From Microbacterium trichothecenolyticum (GTDB lineage: Bacteria > Actinomycetota > Actinomycetes > Actinomycetales > Microbacteriaceae), in contig NZ_JYJA01000036.1 of assembly GCF_000956465.1 (NCBI RefSeq), positions 1-64,000 on the forward strand: 64,000 bases of DNA, written 5' to 3'. Positions 38,424 to 46,794 of the stretch are shown piece by piece. Every line of letters begins with the position of its first letter. Positions within the stretch are counted from its first letter, which is position 1. Below the pieces are notes generated by a model that worked only from the letters and a program-made list of their open reading frames with translations, was not told where the DNA came from and did not search any database. A program made the position numbers and the translations under genes.

Positions 38424-40367
38424 GACGCGACCGCCGCCGTCGCGCTTCGCGCGGTACATCGCTGCATCCGCGGCATCCAGCAGTCCTCCCGGAGAGACCC
38501 CTCGTTCGGCCGCCACGACGCCCGCGGAGGCGCGCACGGCGACCTCGGCGCCCCGCACCGTGATCGGTTCGGTGATCACGGCCAGGGCCCTCCCCGCGAT
38601 CGCCGCGGCCTCCTCCCGCCCTGCGCCGACGCACACGATCACGAACTCGTCGCCGCCCAGTCGCACGACGATGTCGGAGCTGCGGGCGACCCCGCTCAGC
38701 CGGCGGCCGATCGCGGCCAGGACGGCGTCGCCCATCTCGTGACCGTACGTGTCATTGATGAGCTTGAAGTCGTCGAGATCGAGGAAGACGACAGCCACGG
38801 CGGCCTCGGAGCCGTTCAGCAGCTCGTCCAGCCGGTCGTCCAGGAAGCGGCGGTTGTGGAGACCGGTGAGGGCATCGCGCAGTGCGAGCTCTGCGAGCTC
38901 CGCCTGGGTGCGGGCGACCATGGCCGACCTGATCTCCTCGCCGAGGTCCACAGCGTCCTGCGCGTGCTCGCCCCACGGGAGGCTGCGGCCCGTGACGCTC
39001 TCGCGCCAGGCGGAGAACGACCGGCGAGGCGAGAGCGGTGTGTCGCGGTTCTCCGGCCGCTGGTCGCCGAGCCAGTCGACCGTGCGCGAGACCTCGCTGC
39101 GCACGAAGACGAGCATGTCGCCGTCGCCGCCGAGCGGGACGATGAGAAGGCCGGTGACGCTCGGCACCTCGACCGCGAGCTCCGGCCGTTCGATCGGGAG
39201 CGCCTCCCACAGCAGTCGTCCCGGGCCGAGTTCGTCGACGACGGCGAACAGGCGAGCCGGCGGGGGCACGACGCCCGCGGTGTGGACTGCATCGCCCATC
39301 CGCAGCAGGGCGCCATCTGCGGGAACCACGTCGAGCACGGTGCGCTCGCCGCTCATCAGCACGGCGCCGACATCGGCGCGCCCGTACAGCGGAGCGATGA
39401 GGGCGATCCGCCGCTCTCGCGCCTCGAGCTGCCGGCGCAGGCGCCGGATCTGCTCGGCAGCGGCGAGCTGGCTGACGACCTGGGTCGCCATCACCTCGAG
39501 GGCCCGGCGCAGCAGCACCGGAATGCGTCGGGGGGTTCGGTGGGCGCACGTGAACATCCCCACGAGGCGGTCCCCCATGACGAGGCCGAACGACACCGTC
39601 GCCGCCTGCCCCATGTTGCGCATGAACTGGAGGTGGTGCGGCGACACGGCGCGCAGCTCGGTGCCTCCGAGATCGAGCGGGGCGTCCTCCGGAAGGAGCG
39701 TGTGGAGGGCGAGGCCCGGGTCCGCGGTGTCGGCGATCACTCGGGAGCGCTTCTCGATGTAGAGCGCGCGCGCCTGCACCGGGATGTCGGAGGCGGGGAA
39801 GTGCAGTCCGAAGTACGCCTCCATGTCGGGCTCGCGCTCATCGGCCACGACCTGCCCGTGGCCGTCGTCGTGGAACTCGTAGCACATGACCCGGTCGAAG
39901 CCCGTGATGGCCTTGATCTCGCGGGCGGCCTGCTGCCGCAGCTCGTCGGGGTCGCTGACCCCCGCCAAGCGCTGGATGGCGCCGACGACTCCGGTGCGGA
40001 CGTACTCGAGCTCCGGCACGACAGGCTCGAGCTCGACGATGAGCGGCGCGGTGCCGCGATGCGCGATCACGTCGTAGAGCGAACCCTCGAACTCCGCCCG
40101 CACCGGATCGACGGCCAGTCCCTGGCCGATCGCCCAGGAGAGCGTCTCGTTGCCGGCCTGGCGGAGGTCGCGTCCGAGCCAGTGCTCGACGTTCTCGCTC
40201 GCGACGACCACGACACCGGTCGTCTCGTCGATGCCGAAGAGGGCACCGTGCGCCTGGATGCGTCCGATCGTGCGGATCTGCTCCTGTGAGCATTCCCGCA
40301 GGCGGAGCGACTCGGCATCATCGCGGGGACGGTCTCCGTCGAAGACGAGGGCAGGCGTATCGGTCAA
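38415..40367 (-). CDS. bphP: Bacteriophytochrome with GGDEF output (light-regulated diguanylate cyclase)
   Basis: 650 aa. Photosensory core: Cys26 in RECSQEQIRTIGRIQAHGALF, at the position that binds biliverdin in bacteriophytochromes; PAS about 26-120; GAF about 140-300 with DGHGQVVADE, PASDIP at 191-196 and SPHHLQFMRNMG (His245); PHY about 310-480 with the tongue motif PRRSF near 445. The GGDEF domain from about 500 has intact GGDEF (571-575) and an RxxD inhibition site (RSSD, 562-565). Soluble. It should make c-di-GMP under red/far-red control. In the lid region CHH is replaced by CAH (274-276). The TTG start at 40367 follows AAGGAC. No haem oxygenase or histidine kinase is nearby. Confidence 0.93.
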   Translation of the reverse strand: MTDTPALVFDGDRPRDDAESLRLRECSQEQIRTIGRIQAHGALFGIDETTGVVVVASENVEHWLGRDLRQAGNETLSWAIGQGLAVDPVRAEFEGSLYDVIAHRGTAPLIVELEPVVPELEYVRTGVVGAIQRLAGVSDPDELRQQAAREIKAITGFDRVMCYEFHDDGHGQVVADEREPDMEAYFGLHFPASDIPVQARALYIEKRSRVIADTADPGLALHTLLPEDAPLDLGGTELRAVSPHHLQFMRNMGQAATVSFGLVMGDRLVGMFTCAHRTPRRIPVLLRRALEVMATQVVSQLAAAEQIRRLRRQLEARERRIALIAPLYGRADVGAVLMSGERTVLDVVPADGALLRMGDAVHTAGVVPPPARLFAVVDELGPGRLLWEALPIERPELAVEVPSVTGLLIVPLGGDGDMLVFVRSEVSRTVDWLGDQRPENRDTPLSPRRSFSAWRESVTGRSLPWGEHAQDAVDLGEEIRSAMVARTQAELAELALRDALTGLHNRRFLDDRLDELLNGSEAAVAVVFLDLDDFKLINDTYGHEMGDAVLAAIGRRLSGVARSSDIVVRLGGDEFVIVCVGAGREEAAAIAGRALAVITEPITVRGAEVAVRASAGVVAAERGVSPGGLLDAADAAMYRAKRDGGGRVSA

Positions 40368-40425
40368 CGCGAGTCCTTAAAAGGGTGTGGCGGGTGGGGG
40401 ACGAAACTGCGTTGGCGAGAGCCTC

Positions 40426-40455
40426 ATCCTATGGGCGAGAGCGGCGAGAACCTAA
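40426..40455 (-). promoter_or_regulatory. Phytochrome gene promoter
   Basis: TTAGGT (40455-40450) and TAGGAT (40431-40426) on the minus strand, 18 bases apart, about 60 bases before the TTG start. Confidence 0.45.
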
Positions 40456-40590
40456 GGGCGCGGAACGGGACGGCGGCTTTAGCGCAGTGATCGCGCCCGC
40501 GCAATGGGTTTGCGGTCGGTGCGCGTGGGGAGTTGCCTGACTGCGGTGGCGCCGGTACCCGCTCCGGCGTCGGAGGGAGAAGGAGGAGCC

Positions 40591-41142
40591 GTGGACACGA
40601 CCACCCTCATCTGGGTCATCGTCGGCATCGTCGTGGTGCTCGCCATCGTCGTCGTAGCGCTGCTGCTCACGGCACGCGGGCGCCGCGAGCGCCGTCGAGA
40701 GCACCAGCACGAACACGCCGAGAAGCTGCGCGCCGATGCGCGCGAGACCGAGCTGCAGGCCCGCGAGCACGAGGCCGAGGCCGCTCGGGCGCGGGCGGAC
40801 GCCGCAGCGGCGTCGGCCGCTGCCGAAGCCGCCAAGGCCCGTGCCGCAGAGGCTGCGATCGACGCCGAGCGACGCGCCGGAGCGATCGACGAGCACCGCG
40901 CCGAAGCCGAAGGCCTGCGTCAGCAGCACGCAGAGGCGATGCGCAAGGCCGACGACATCGACCCGTACGCCGACGGCACCGGTGCCCGCAGCACCGCCGC
41001 CCCGCCGGCCGCGGCGCACGCGGACGACGCGCGCGACGACCGGGACACCGTGCTCGAGGGCACCGAGCGAGATCGCCGTGCGAACACCGATGAGCGGCCG
41101 CCGACTCCGCCGGAGCGGCACGAGCACACCGAGCGCACCTGA
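40591..41142 (+). CDS. Membrane-anchored Ala/Glu-rich coiled-coil protein
   Basis: 183 aa. One membrane segment at the N-terminus (TTLIWVIVGIVVVLAIVVVALLL), a basic stop-transfer RGRRERRREH, then about 90 residues of heptad-like Ala/Arg/Glu coiled coil (ARADAAAASAAAEAAKARAAEAAIDAERRAG), and a polar disordered tail rich in Asp, Arg, Thr and Pro. The GTG at 40591 has an excellent site (AAGGAGGAGCC). No family function is known; a structural or scaffolding role is possible. It is divergent from the phytochrome gene with 223 bases between. Confidence 0.75.
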   Translation: MDTTTLIWVIVGIVVVLAIVVVALLLTARGRRERRREHQHEHAEKLRADARETELQAREHEAEAARARADAAAASAAAEAAKARAAEAAIDAERRAGAIDEHRAEAEGLRQQHAEAMRKADDIDPYADGTGARSTAAPPAAAHADDARDDRDTVLEGTERDRRANTDERPPTPPERHEHTERT

Positions 41143-41193
41143 CACCGGCGGACGGATGCCGCCACCCCGCAGCTGCGCGGCCCTCGGGCTTGG

Positions 41194-42108
41194 CTAGGGC
41201 CTCGGGGGCACAGCATCCGTCCGCCGCATCGGGAACGCGTCGTGCAGGGCACGCCGAACTTCCCGCATGCCCGCCCGCGCGCGCGATGCGGTGCGCTGCG
41301 CGGCGAAGACCTCGCGCGCGGGACGACCGGGGAGCTCGAGCAGCGACACCGGCACCGCCGACCCCTCCCACAGCAGATCGGGCAGCACGGCGACGGCCTG
41401 TCCGGCCGCGACCAGACGCGCGTGGGCGGACAGATCGGCCAGCTCGTACCGCACGTCGGGCTCGAACCCCGCGGCGCGGCACTGCTGCACCGCCCACAGG
41501 CGGGCGGCGGTGCCGGCGGGCTCCATCACCCACGGGCGATCGCGCAGGTCGTCGAGCGAGCGTGCGGGATCCACGGATGCCACGGCCAGATGGATCGGGT
41601 CGGTCCCGAGCGGGTCGCGCTCGAGACCCGGGGTGTGGGCCCGCGTGTGCCCGGGGTACTGCTCGGCGATCACGAGGTCGACGCCCCGTGCCGTGAGCTC
41701 GAACAGGCCGAGCTCGGGAGGCATCTCGACGAGCTCGACGCGAAGGTCGGGTGCACGTTCGGACAGCAGCCTGAGCGCAGCGGGCACGATCGCGAGCGCG
41801 GCGGTCTGCATGATCGCGACGCGCACGGGCGCGAGCCCCGGATGCAGGGACTCGAGCTCACCCCGCGCCTGCTCGTCGAGGTCGAGTGCCCGCGCGGCGT
41901 GGGCCGCCAGGACGCGTCCGTGTTCGGTGAGTCGCACCCGCCGTCCCTCCGGCGCGAGCAGCGCGACGCCGGCCTCTCGTTCCAGCTGCGCGAGCTGCTG
42001 CGAGATCGTCGACGGACTGTACGCGAGCGCCTCCGCGACGGCTGCGAGCGTGCCGCGGAGCGCGAGCTCGTGGACCAGTCGCAGACGTCGCAACTCGAAC
42101 ATGCGCAT
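41194..42108 (-). CDS. LysR-family transcriptional regulator
   Basis: 304 aa. The winged helix-turn-helix is at about 5-65: LRLVHELALRGTLAAVAEALAYSPSTISQQLAQLEREAGVALL, followed by EGRRVRLTEHGRVLAAHA. The rest is a two-lobed effector domain (VRVAIMQTAALAIVPAALRLL, LGLFELTARGVDLVIAEQYPGH). A start at 42108 (MRMFEL) or 42102 is preferred over 42156 because a minus-10 TACGAT lies at 42135-42140. It is divergent from putA, and LysR genes usually control their divergent neighbour; proline or an ArgP/PutR-like amino acid signal would fit. Confidence 0.88.
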   Translation of the reverse strand: MRMFELRRLRLVHELALRGTLAAVAEALAYSPSTISQQLAQLEREAGVALLAPEGRRVRLTEHGRVLAAHAARALDLDEQARGELESLHPGLAPVRVAIMQTAALAIVPAALRLLSERAPDLRVELVEMPPELGLFELTARGVDLVIAEQYPGHTRAHTPGLERDPLGTDPIHLAVASVDPARSLDDLRDRPWVMEPAGTAARLWAVQQCRAAGFEPDVRYELADLSAHARLVAAGQAVAVLPDLLWEGSAVPVSLLELPGRPAREVFAAQRTASRARAGMREVRRALHDAFPMRRTDAVPPRP

Positions 42109-42126
42109 CCCATCGAAGATCTCGAA

Positions 42127-42140
42127 CGATATCGATCGTA
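42127..42140. promoter_or_regulatory. Overlapping palindromes and minus-10 in the lysR-putA space
   Basis: CGATATCGATCG (42127-42138) contains nested palindromes CGATATCG and CGATCG and overlaps TACGAT, the likely minus-10 of the minus-strand regulator (42140-42135). This is a good place for autoregulation and divergent control. Confidence 0.45.
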
Positions 42141-42248
42141 GATGATCGCTTTTCACGAATGAATGGATGCCTCACCCTTGACCTCATGCAGCAGGTGAAC
42201 CCGATCGCGCACATTGAGGTGCAGGCTGGAACCACGGAGTCCGACGAC

Positions 42249-45200
42249 GTGACAGCTGGAGTGCGAATGGAAGACCGATCCGACGAGCGCCTGGCCGGCG
42301 AGGCCGTGGCCCTGGCGCAGCGGTGGATCGCCGAGAGCGCCGAGGTCGAGGTCGACCCGGCCGCTCAGCGGCTCGCCGGTGTGCTCAAGGACCCGAACGG
42401 CCTGCCGTTCACCATCGGGTTCGTCGACGGCGTGATGCGTCCGGAGAGCCTGTCGGCCGCGGCATCCCATCTGCATCGCGTCGCCCCCCTCGTTCCGGAT
42501 TTCCTGCCGTGGTACCTGCGTGGCGCCGTTCGCGTGGGCGGGGCTCTCGCGCCGGTGCTGCCGTCGCCGGTCGTCCCGATCGCGCGACGCGTGCTGCGTG
42601 AGATGGTCGGGCACCTCGTCGTCGACGCGCGTCCCGACAAGCTCGGCCCCGCGATCGCCGCCCTTCGTGCGAGCGGTGCGCGGCTCAACCTGAACCTCCT
42701 GGGCGAGGCGGTGCTCGGCGAGCAGGAGGCACTCCGCCGGCTCGAGGGGATCCACGAGCTCATCCGCCGGCCCGACGTCGACTACGTCTCGGTCAAGGTC
42801 TCGGCGATCGCCAGCCACATCTCGATGTGGGCGTTCGACGAGGTCGTCGAGAAGGTCGTCGCCCGACTGCGGCCGCTGTACCTCACGGCGGCGTCGCCCA
42901 CGAGCTCCATGAGCGGCCCGACGTTCATCAACCTCGACATGGAGGAGTACCGCGACCTCGACCTCACGATCGCGGTGTTCACGCGCCTCCTCGAGGACCC
43001 GCGCCTGCGACAGCTCGAGGCCGGCATCGTGCTCCAGGCATACCTCCCCGATGCCCTGCCCGCGCTCGAGCGGCTCACCGCGTGGGCGCAGGAGCGCGTC
43101 GCCAAGGGCGGCGCGCGCATCAAGGTGCGTCTCGTGAAGGGAGCGAACCTCGCGATGGAGCGCGTCGACGCGGTCATGCACGACTGGAGCCTCGCCACGT
43201 ACGGCGAGAAGGTCGACTCCGACGCGAACTACGTGCGGTGCCTGCGGTTCGCGCTCCAGAAGGCGCACACCCGCGCGGTACGGATCGGCGTCGCCGGACA
43301 CAACCTCTTCGACATCGCCTACGCCTGGCTGCTCGCCGGCCAAGCCGGTGTGCGCGACGACACTTCGACAGGCTCGGTGCAGGCGACATCCGGCGCCGCC
43401 GGCGTGTCGCCCGATGTCGAGTTCGAGATGCTGCTCGGCATGGCGCAGGGCCAGGTCGAGGCTGTCACGCGCGAGGTCGGCCACGTCCTCCTGTACGTTC
43501 CCGTCGTGCGTCCCGACGAGTTCGACGTGGCGATCAGCTACCTGGTGCGGCGCCTCGAGGAGAACGCCTCGAGCGACAACTTCCTCTCGGCCGCCTTCGA
43601 CCTCGCCGACGACCCCGTGATGTTCGACCGTGAGCGGGACCGTTTCCTCGCCTCCCTCGCGCGCGCCGACGACCCGGCGCTCGCGACAGGCGCGAACCGG
43701 TCGCAGGACCGCGCCGCCGAGGCGATCGCGACGACGGCGCCCGCCGGCGCCGAGTCCCCGCGCGCGCAGGCGCGCCTGCGCCGGGCCGCCGCGGCATCCG
43801 ACGAGGCCGGTCTGACCCAGGCCGTGATCGGCATCGCGCGCTCGGCCGCGCCGGGCGACACCGCCCCGGTGGCGCGCTCGGTCCCTGAGCAGGTGTTCGG
43901 GGCCGAGGCGTTCGTCGAGACCGCGGTGTTCGCTCCGCGCGAGTCCGCGGCCCGGGTCGCGGGCGCACCGGGCTTCCGCAACACCGCCGACAGCGACCCG
44001 GCCCTGCCCGCGAACAGGGCCTGGGCGCGCAGCATCCTGTCGCGCATCGAGACCTCCCGCGCGGGCGACGCCACTGTCGAGGCGGCCCGCGTCACCGATG
44101 AACCCGCGCTGCAGGGCATCGTGGCCCGGGTGCGTGATGCCGCGCCGGCGTGGGGCGCGCTCCCGGCGGCGGAACGGAGCCTCGTGCTCACCGCCGCCGC
44201 CCGGGCGCTCGAGGCGCGCCGCGGGGAGCTCATCGAGGTCGCCGCCTCCGAGACCGGCAAGGTCTTCGCCGAGGCTGACGTCGAGGTGAGCGAGGCCGTC
44301 GACTTCGCCAACTACTACGCCGCCACCGCGCGGGAGCTCGACCGCGTGAGCGGGGCCGTGTTCGAGCCGGCACGGCTCACCGTCGTCACGCCGCCGTGGA
44401 ACTTCCCGATCGCGATCCCTGCGGGTGGCGTGCTGGCGGCGCTGGCCGCAGGCTCGGGTGTCGTGTTCAAACCCGCGCCCCAGGCGCGGCGCTGCGCGGC
44501 GGTCGTCGCCGAGGCGCTGTGGGAAGCGGGCGTACCGCGCGACGTGCTGGCGCTCGTCGACATCGAAGAGGGCGGCCTGGGGCAGACCCTGCTGTCGCAC
44601 CCCGACGTCGACCGTGTGATCCTCACCGGCGCATGGGAGACCGCGGCGCTGTTCCGATCCTGGCGTCCCGACCTGCCGCTGCTCGCCGAGACGAGCGGCA
44701 AGAACGCGATGATCGTCATGCCGACGGCGGACCTCGACCTCGCGGCATCGGATATCATCAAGAGCGCATTCGGCCACGCGGGCCAGAAGTGCTCCGCCGC
44801 ATCGCTCGCGATCCTCGTGGGTCCGGTCGGTCACTCGCAGCGCTTCGCGCGTCAGCTGATGGATGCTGCGACCTCCCTCCGCGTCGGCCCGCCGTCCGAC
44901 CCGCTCAGCGAGGTCGGCCCGGTCGTCGAGGTGCCCCGCGGCAAGCTCCGGTGGGCGCTGACCACCCTCGACGAGGGGGAGAGGTGGCTCGTCGAGCCGA
45001 AGCCGGTGGACGCGGCCCCCGAGTACGACGGCCGCCTCTGGACTCCCGGCATCCGCACCGGCGTGCAGCCGGGCTCGCGTTTCCACCGCGAGGAGTTCTT
45101 CGGGCCGGTGCTCGGCATCATGCACGCGTCGTCGCTCGCACACGCGATCGAGCTGCAGAACGCCGTGGCGTACGGGCTCACAGCGGGGCTCTACACCCAG

Positions 45201-46070
45201 AACCCCGACGACCTCGCCCAGTGGCTCGATCGCGTGGAGGCGGGGAACCTCTACGTCAACCGCGGCATCACCGGCGCGATCGTGCAGCGCCAGCCGTTCG
45301 GCGGCTGGAAGCGCTCGTCGGTCGGCGCCGGCGCCAAGGCCGGTGGGCCGAACTATCTCGTCGGCCTCGGCCGCTGGCGCGCCACCTCCGGCGTCCCGGC
45401 ATCGGCCACGCTGCACCTGCGCGGGCTCGACACCCGCATCGCCGCGCTCATCGAGGCCGCTCAGCCGTCGCTCGACTACGAGGCGTTCGAATGGCTCCGT
45501 CGCGGCGCCCTGTCCGACGCCATCGCATGGGACCGCGAGTTCGGCCAGGTCAAGGACGTGTCGGGCCTCGGCGTCGAGCGCAACCTGTTCCGCTACCGCC
45601 CGATCCCGGCGGTCGCCCTGCGCGCGACCGCGGACGCTTCGTGGCAGGCCGTGCTGCGCGTGGTGGTCGCGGGACTCCGGGCGGGCTCACGGCTGACGCT
45701 CTCGGCGCCGGTCGGTCTTCCTGCCGCGGTGCGCCGGGTTCTGGCCGAAGAGGATGTCGCCGTCTTCGTCGAGACCGACGAGCAGTGGCTCCAGCGACTC
45801 AGCGCCGTCGACATCGTCGCGGCGGCCGCCGACGCCGACCCCGAGCCGCGGCCCGCGCGCGTGCGGCTCATCGGACAGACCGAGTCGGTCGCGGCGCTGC
45901 ACACCCTCGTCGCGCAGAGCATGGGCGGCGACCCCGATCTCGCGGTCTACGACAACGAGGTCACCACCGCCGGTCGGCTCGAGCTGCTTCCGTTCCTCCA
46001 CGAGCAGTCCGTCACGATCACGGCGCACCGCTTCGGCAACCCCGACCCGTGGTCGGAGGCCGTGATCTGA
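42249..46070 (+). CDS. putA: Bifunctional proline dehydrogenase / P5C dehydrogenase PutA
   Basis: 1273 aa, oxidises proline to glutamate in two steps. The proline dehydrogenase barrel (about 100-480) has YVSVKVSAIASH, ARIKVRLVKGANLAMER and RIGVAGHNLFDIAYAW. The aldehyde dehydrogenase part (about 610-1060) has PPWNFPIAIPAGG, Glu814 (LLAETSGKN), catalytic Cys848 (GQKCSAAS) and REEFFGPVLG. A C-terminal lobe of 200 residues follows. There is no N-terminal DNA-binding ribbon-helix-helix, so regulation falls to another protein, probably the divergent LysR. Ala-rich insertions at about 375-390 and 480-590 separate the domains. The GTG at 42249 is chosen for fit; ATG codons at 42186 and 42159 are in frame. 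Confidence 0.92.
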   Translation: MTAGVRMEDRSDERLAGEAVALAQRWIAESAEVEVDPAAQRLAGVLKDPNGLPFTIGFVDGVMRPESLSAAASHLHRVAPLVPDFLPWYLRGAVRVGGALAPVLPSPVVPIARRVLREMVGHLVVDARPDKLGPAIAALRASGARLNLNLLGEAVLGEQEALRRLEGIHELIRRPDVDYVSVKVSAIASHISMWAFDEVVEKVVARLRPLYLTAASPTSSMSGPTFINLDMEEYRDLDLTIAVFTRLLEDPRLRQLEAGIVLQAYLPDALPALERLTAWAQERVAKGGARIKVRLVKGANLAMERVDAVMHDWSLATYGEKVDSDANYVRCLRFALQKAHTRAVRIGVAGHNLFDIAYAWLLAGQAGVRDDTSTGSVQATSGAAGVSPDVEFEMLLGMAQGQVEAVTREVGHVLLYVPVVRPDEFDVAISYLVRRLEENASSDNFLSAAFDLADDPVMFDRERDRFLASLARADDPALATGANRSQDRAAEAIATTAPAGAESPRAQARLRRAAAASDEAGLTQAVIGIARSAAPGDTAPVARSVPEQVFGAEAFVETAVFAPRESAARVAGAPGFRNTADSDPALPANRAWARSILSRIETSRAGDATVEAARVTDEPALQGIVARVRDAAPAWGALPAAERSLVLTAAARALEARRGELIEVAASETGKVFAEADVEVSEAVDFANYYAATARELDRVSGAVFEPARLTVVTPPWNFPIAIPAGGVLAALAAGSGVVFKPAPQARRCAAVVAEALWEAGVPRDVLALVDIEEGGLGQTLLSHPDVDRVILTGAWETAALFRSWRPDLPLLAETSGKNAMIVMPTADLDLAASDIIKSAFGHAGQKCSAASLAILVGPVGHSQRFARQLMDAATSLRVGPPSDPLSEVGPVVEVPRGKLRWALTTLDEGERWLVEPKPVDAAPEYDGRLWTPGIRTGVQPGSRFHREEFFGPVLGIMHASSLAHAIELQNAVAYGLTAGLYTQNPDDLAQWLDRVEAGNLYVNRGITGAIVQRQPFGGWKRSSVGAGAKAGGPNYLVGLGRWRATSGVPASATLHLRGLDTRIAALIEAAQPSLDYEAFEWLRRGALSDAIAWDREFGQVKDVSGLGVERNLFRYRPIPAVALRATADASWQAVLRVVVAGLRAGSRLTLSAPVGLPAAVRRVLAEEDVAVFVETDEQWLQRLSAVDIVAAAADADPEPRPARVRLIGQTESVAALHTLVAQSMGGDPDLAVYDNEVTTAGRLELLPFLHEQSVTITAHRFGNPDPWSEAVI

Positions 46071-46163
46071 CGGATCCGGATGCTGCGGTCCGCGGCATCC
46101 GCTCGCTCTCCCGGCTGTCTCTGGATGGCCCGATCCCGGGGCTTGGGCGTGCGGCGATCGTTT

Positions 46164-46181
46164 GGGGCGCGGGCGCGCCCC
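46164..46181. repeat. GC-rich palindrome downstream of putA
   Basis: GGGGCGCGGGCGCGCCCC is a perfect inverted repeat with 8-base arms and belongs to the same GGGGCGC/GCGCCCC motif group seen at 30981-31052. The surrounding 289-base gap shows nothing else until the XRE operators. Confidence 0.5.
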
Positions 46182-46281
46182 GAACGCGCGGGATGCCCGC
46201 CGAGCCCGTATGGCGGGGCTCTCGTCGGGGCTGCTCAGCCCGCGGGCGCCGTGCCGAGCGTCGCGACCTGGCGGCCAGATG

Positions 46282-46343
46282 TGTAAAAGATTCTTGACAG
46301 GCACGGCGGGTCCGCCTACCGTCGGTGTCAAGAATTCTTTACA
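46282..46343. promoter_or_regulatory. Twin inverted operators around the XRE operon promoter
   Basis: The left site TGTAAAAGATTCTTGACA (46282-46299) and the right site TGTCAAGAATTCTTTACA (46326-46343) are reverse complements at 16 of 18 positions, with centres 44 bases apart. Each holds an AAGAATTCTT-like core. The left site overlaps the minus-35 and the right site lies just past the minus-10. This is a probable binding site pair for the XRE protein encoded at 46794. Confidence 0.75.
46294..46322 (+). promoter_or_regulatory. Promoter of the membrane protein / XRE operon
   Basis: Consensus TTGACA (46294-46299), 17 bases, then TACCGT (46317-46322). The best sigma-70-like promoter in the window. 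Confidence 0.75.
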
Positions 46344-46359
46344 AGCCCCTGGGGGAGTC

Positions 46360-46794
46360 ATGGTCTACGAAGAGCGCAACATCTGGTCGAGTCTCATCGT
46401 CAGCGTGATCGGCACGATCGTCTACGTCGTGATCGTCCTGCAGCAGGCCGACGGCCGCCCGCTCACCGACGTGGACTGGGTGCCGATCATGCTGTGGGTC
46501 ATCGGCGCGAGCATCGTCGGCGCGATCGTCCTGAGCATCGCGTGGGGCATCCTCGCCGGCATGCGAGACCCCGACGGCGTGGGCAAGAGCGACCAGCGCG
46601 ACCGCGACATCGCGCACATGTCGACGCGCGTCGGGCAGGCGTTCCTCGTCATCGCGGGCCTCGGCGTGATCGTGCTGTGCGCGTTCGAGGCGGACTGGTT
46701 CTGGATCGCGAACACCATGTACTTCGGCTTCGCGCTGTCGTCGATCGTCGGCGGCATTGCGAGCGTCCTCGCCTACCGTCGGGGCCTCGTCTGA
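46360..46794 (+). CDS. Four-pass membrane protein (DUF2178-like) paired with XRE regulator
   Basis: 144 aa with four hydrophobic segments: LIVSVIGTIVYVVIVL, VPIMLWVIGASIVGAIVLSIAWGIL, VGQAFLVIAGLGVIVLCAF and FGFALSSIVGGIASVLAY, with a polar loop RDPDGVGKSDQRDRDI in the middle. Small proteins of this plan are often encoded directly before short XRE regulators in bacteria and archaea, and their function is unknown. ATG 46360 follows GGGGGAG. Its stop overlaps the XRE start (TGATG), so the pair is co-translated. Confidence 0.8.
   Translation: MVYEERNIWSSLIVSVIGTIVYVVIVLQQADGRPLTDVDWVPIMLWVIGASIVGAIVLSIAWGILAGMRDPDGVGKSDQRDRDIAHMSTRVGQAFLVIAGLGVIVLCAFEADWFWIANTMYFGFALSSIVGGIASVLAYRRGLV

Noticed and set aside
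42159..42248. Upstream in-frame ATG codons (42159, 42186) as the putA start
   Set aside because: The leader residues have no family similarity and overlap the expected promoter/operator of the divergent LysR gene. The GTG at 42249 is preferred, though the choice is not certain.
42153..45416. Long minus-strand open frame opposite putA
   Set aside because: Antisense shadow; no family motif, and putA is complete in the other strand.
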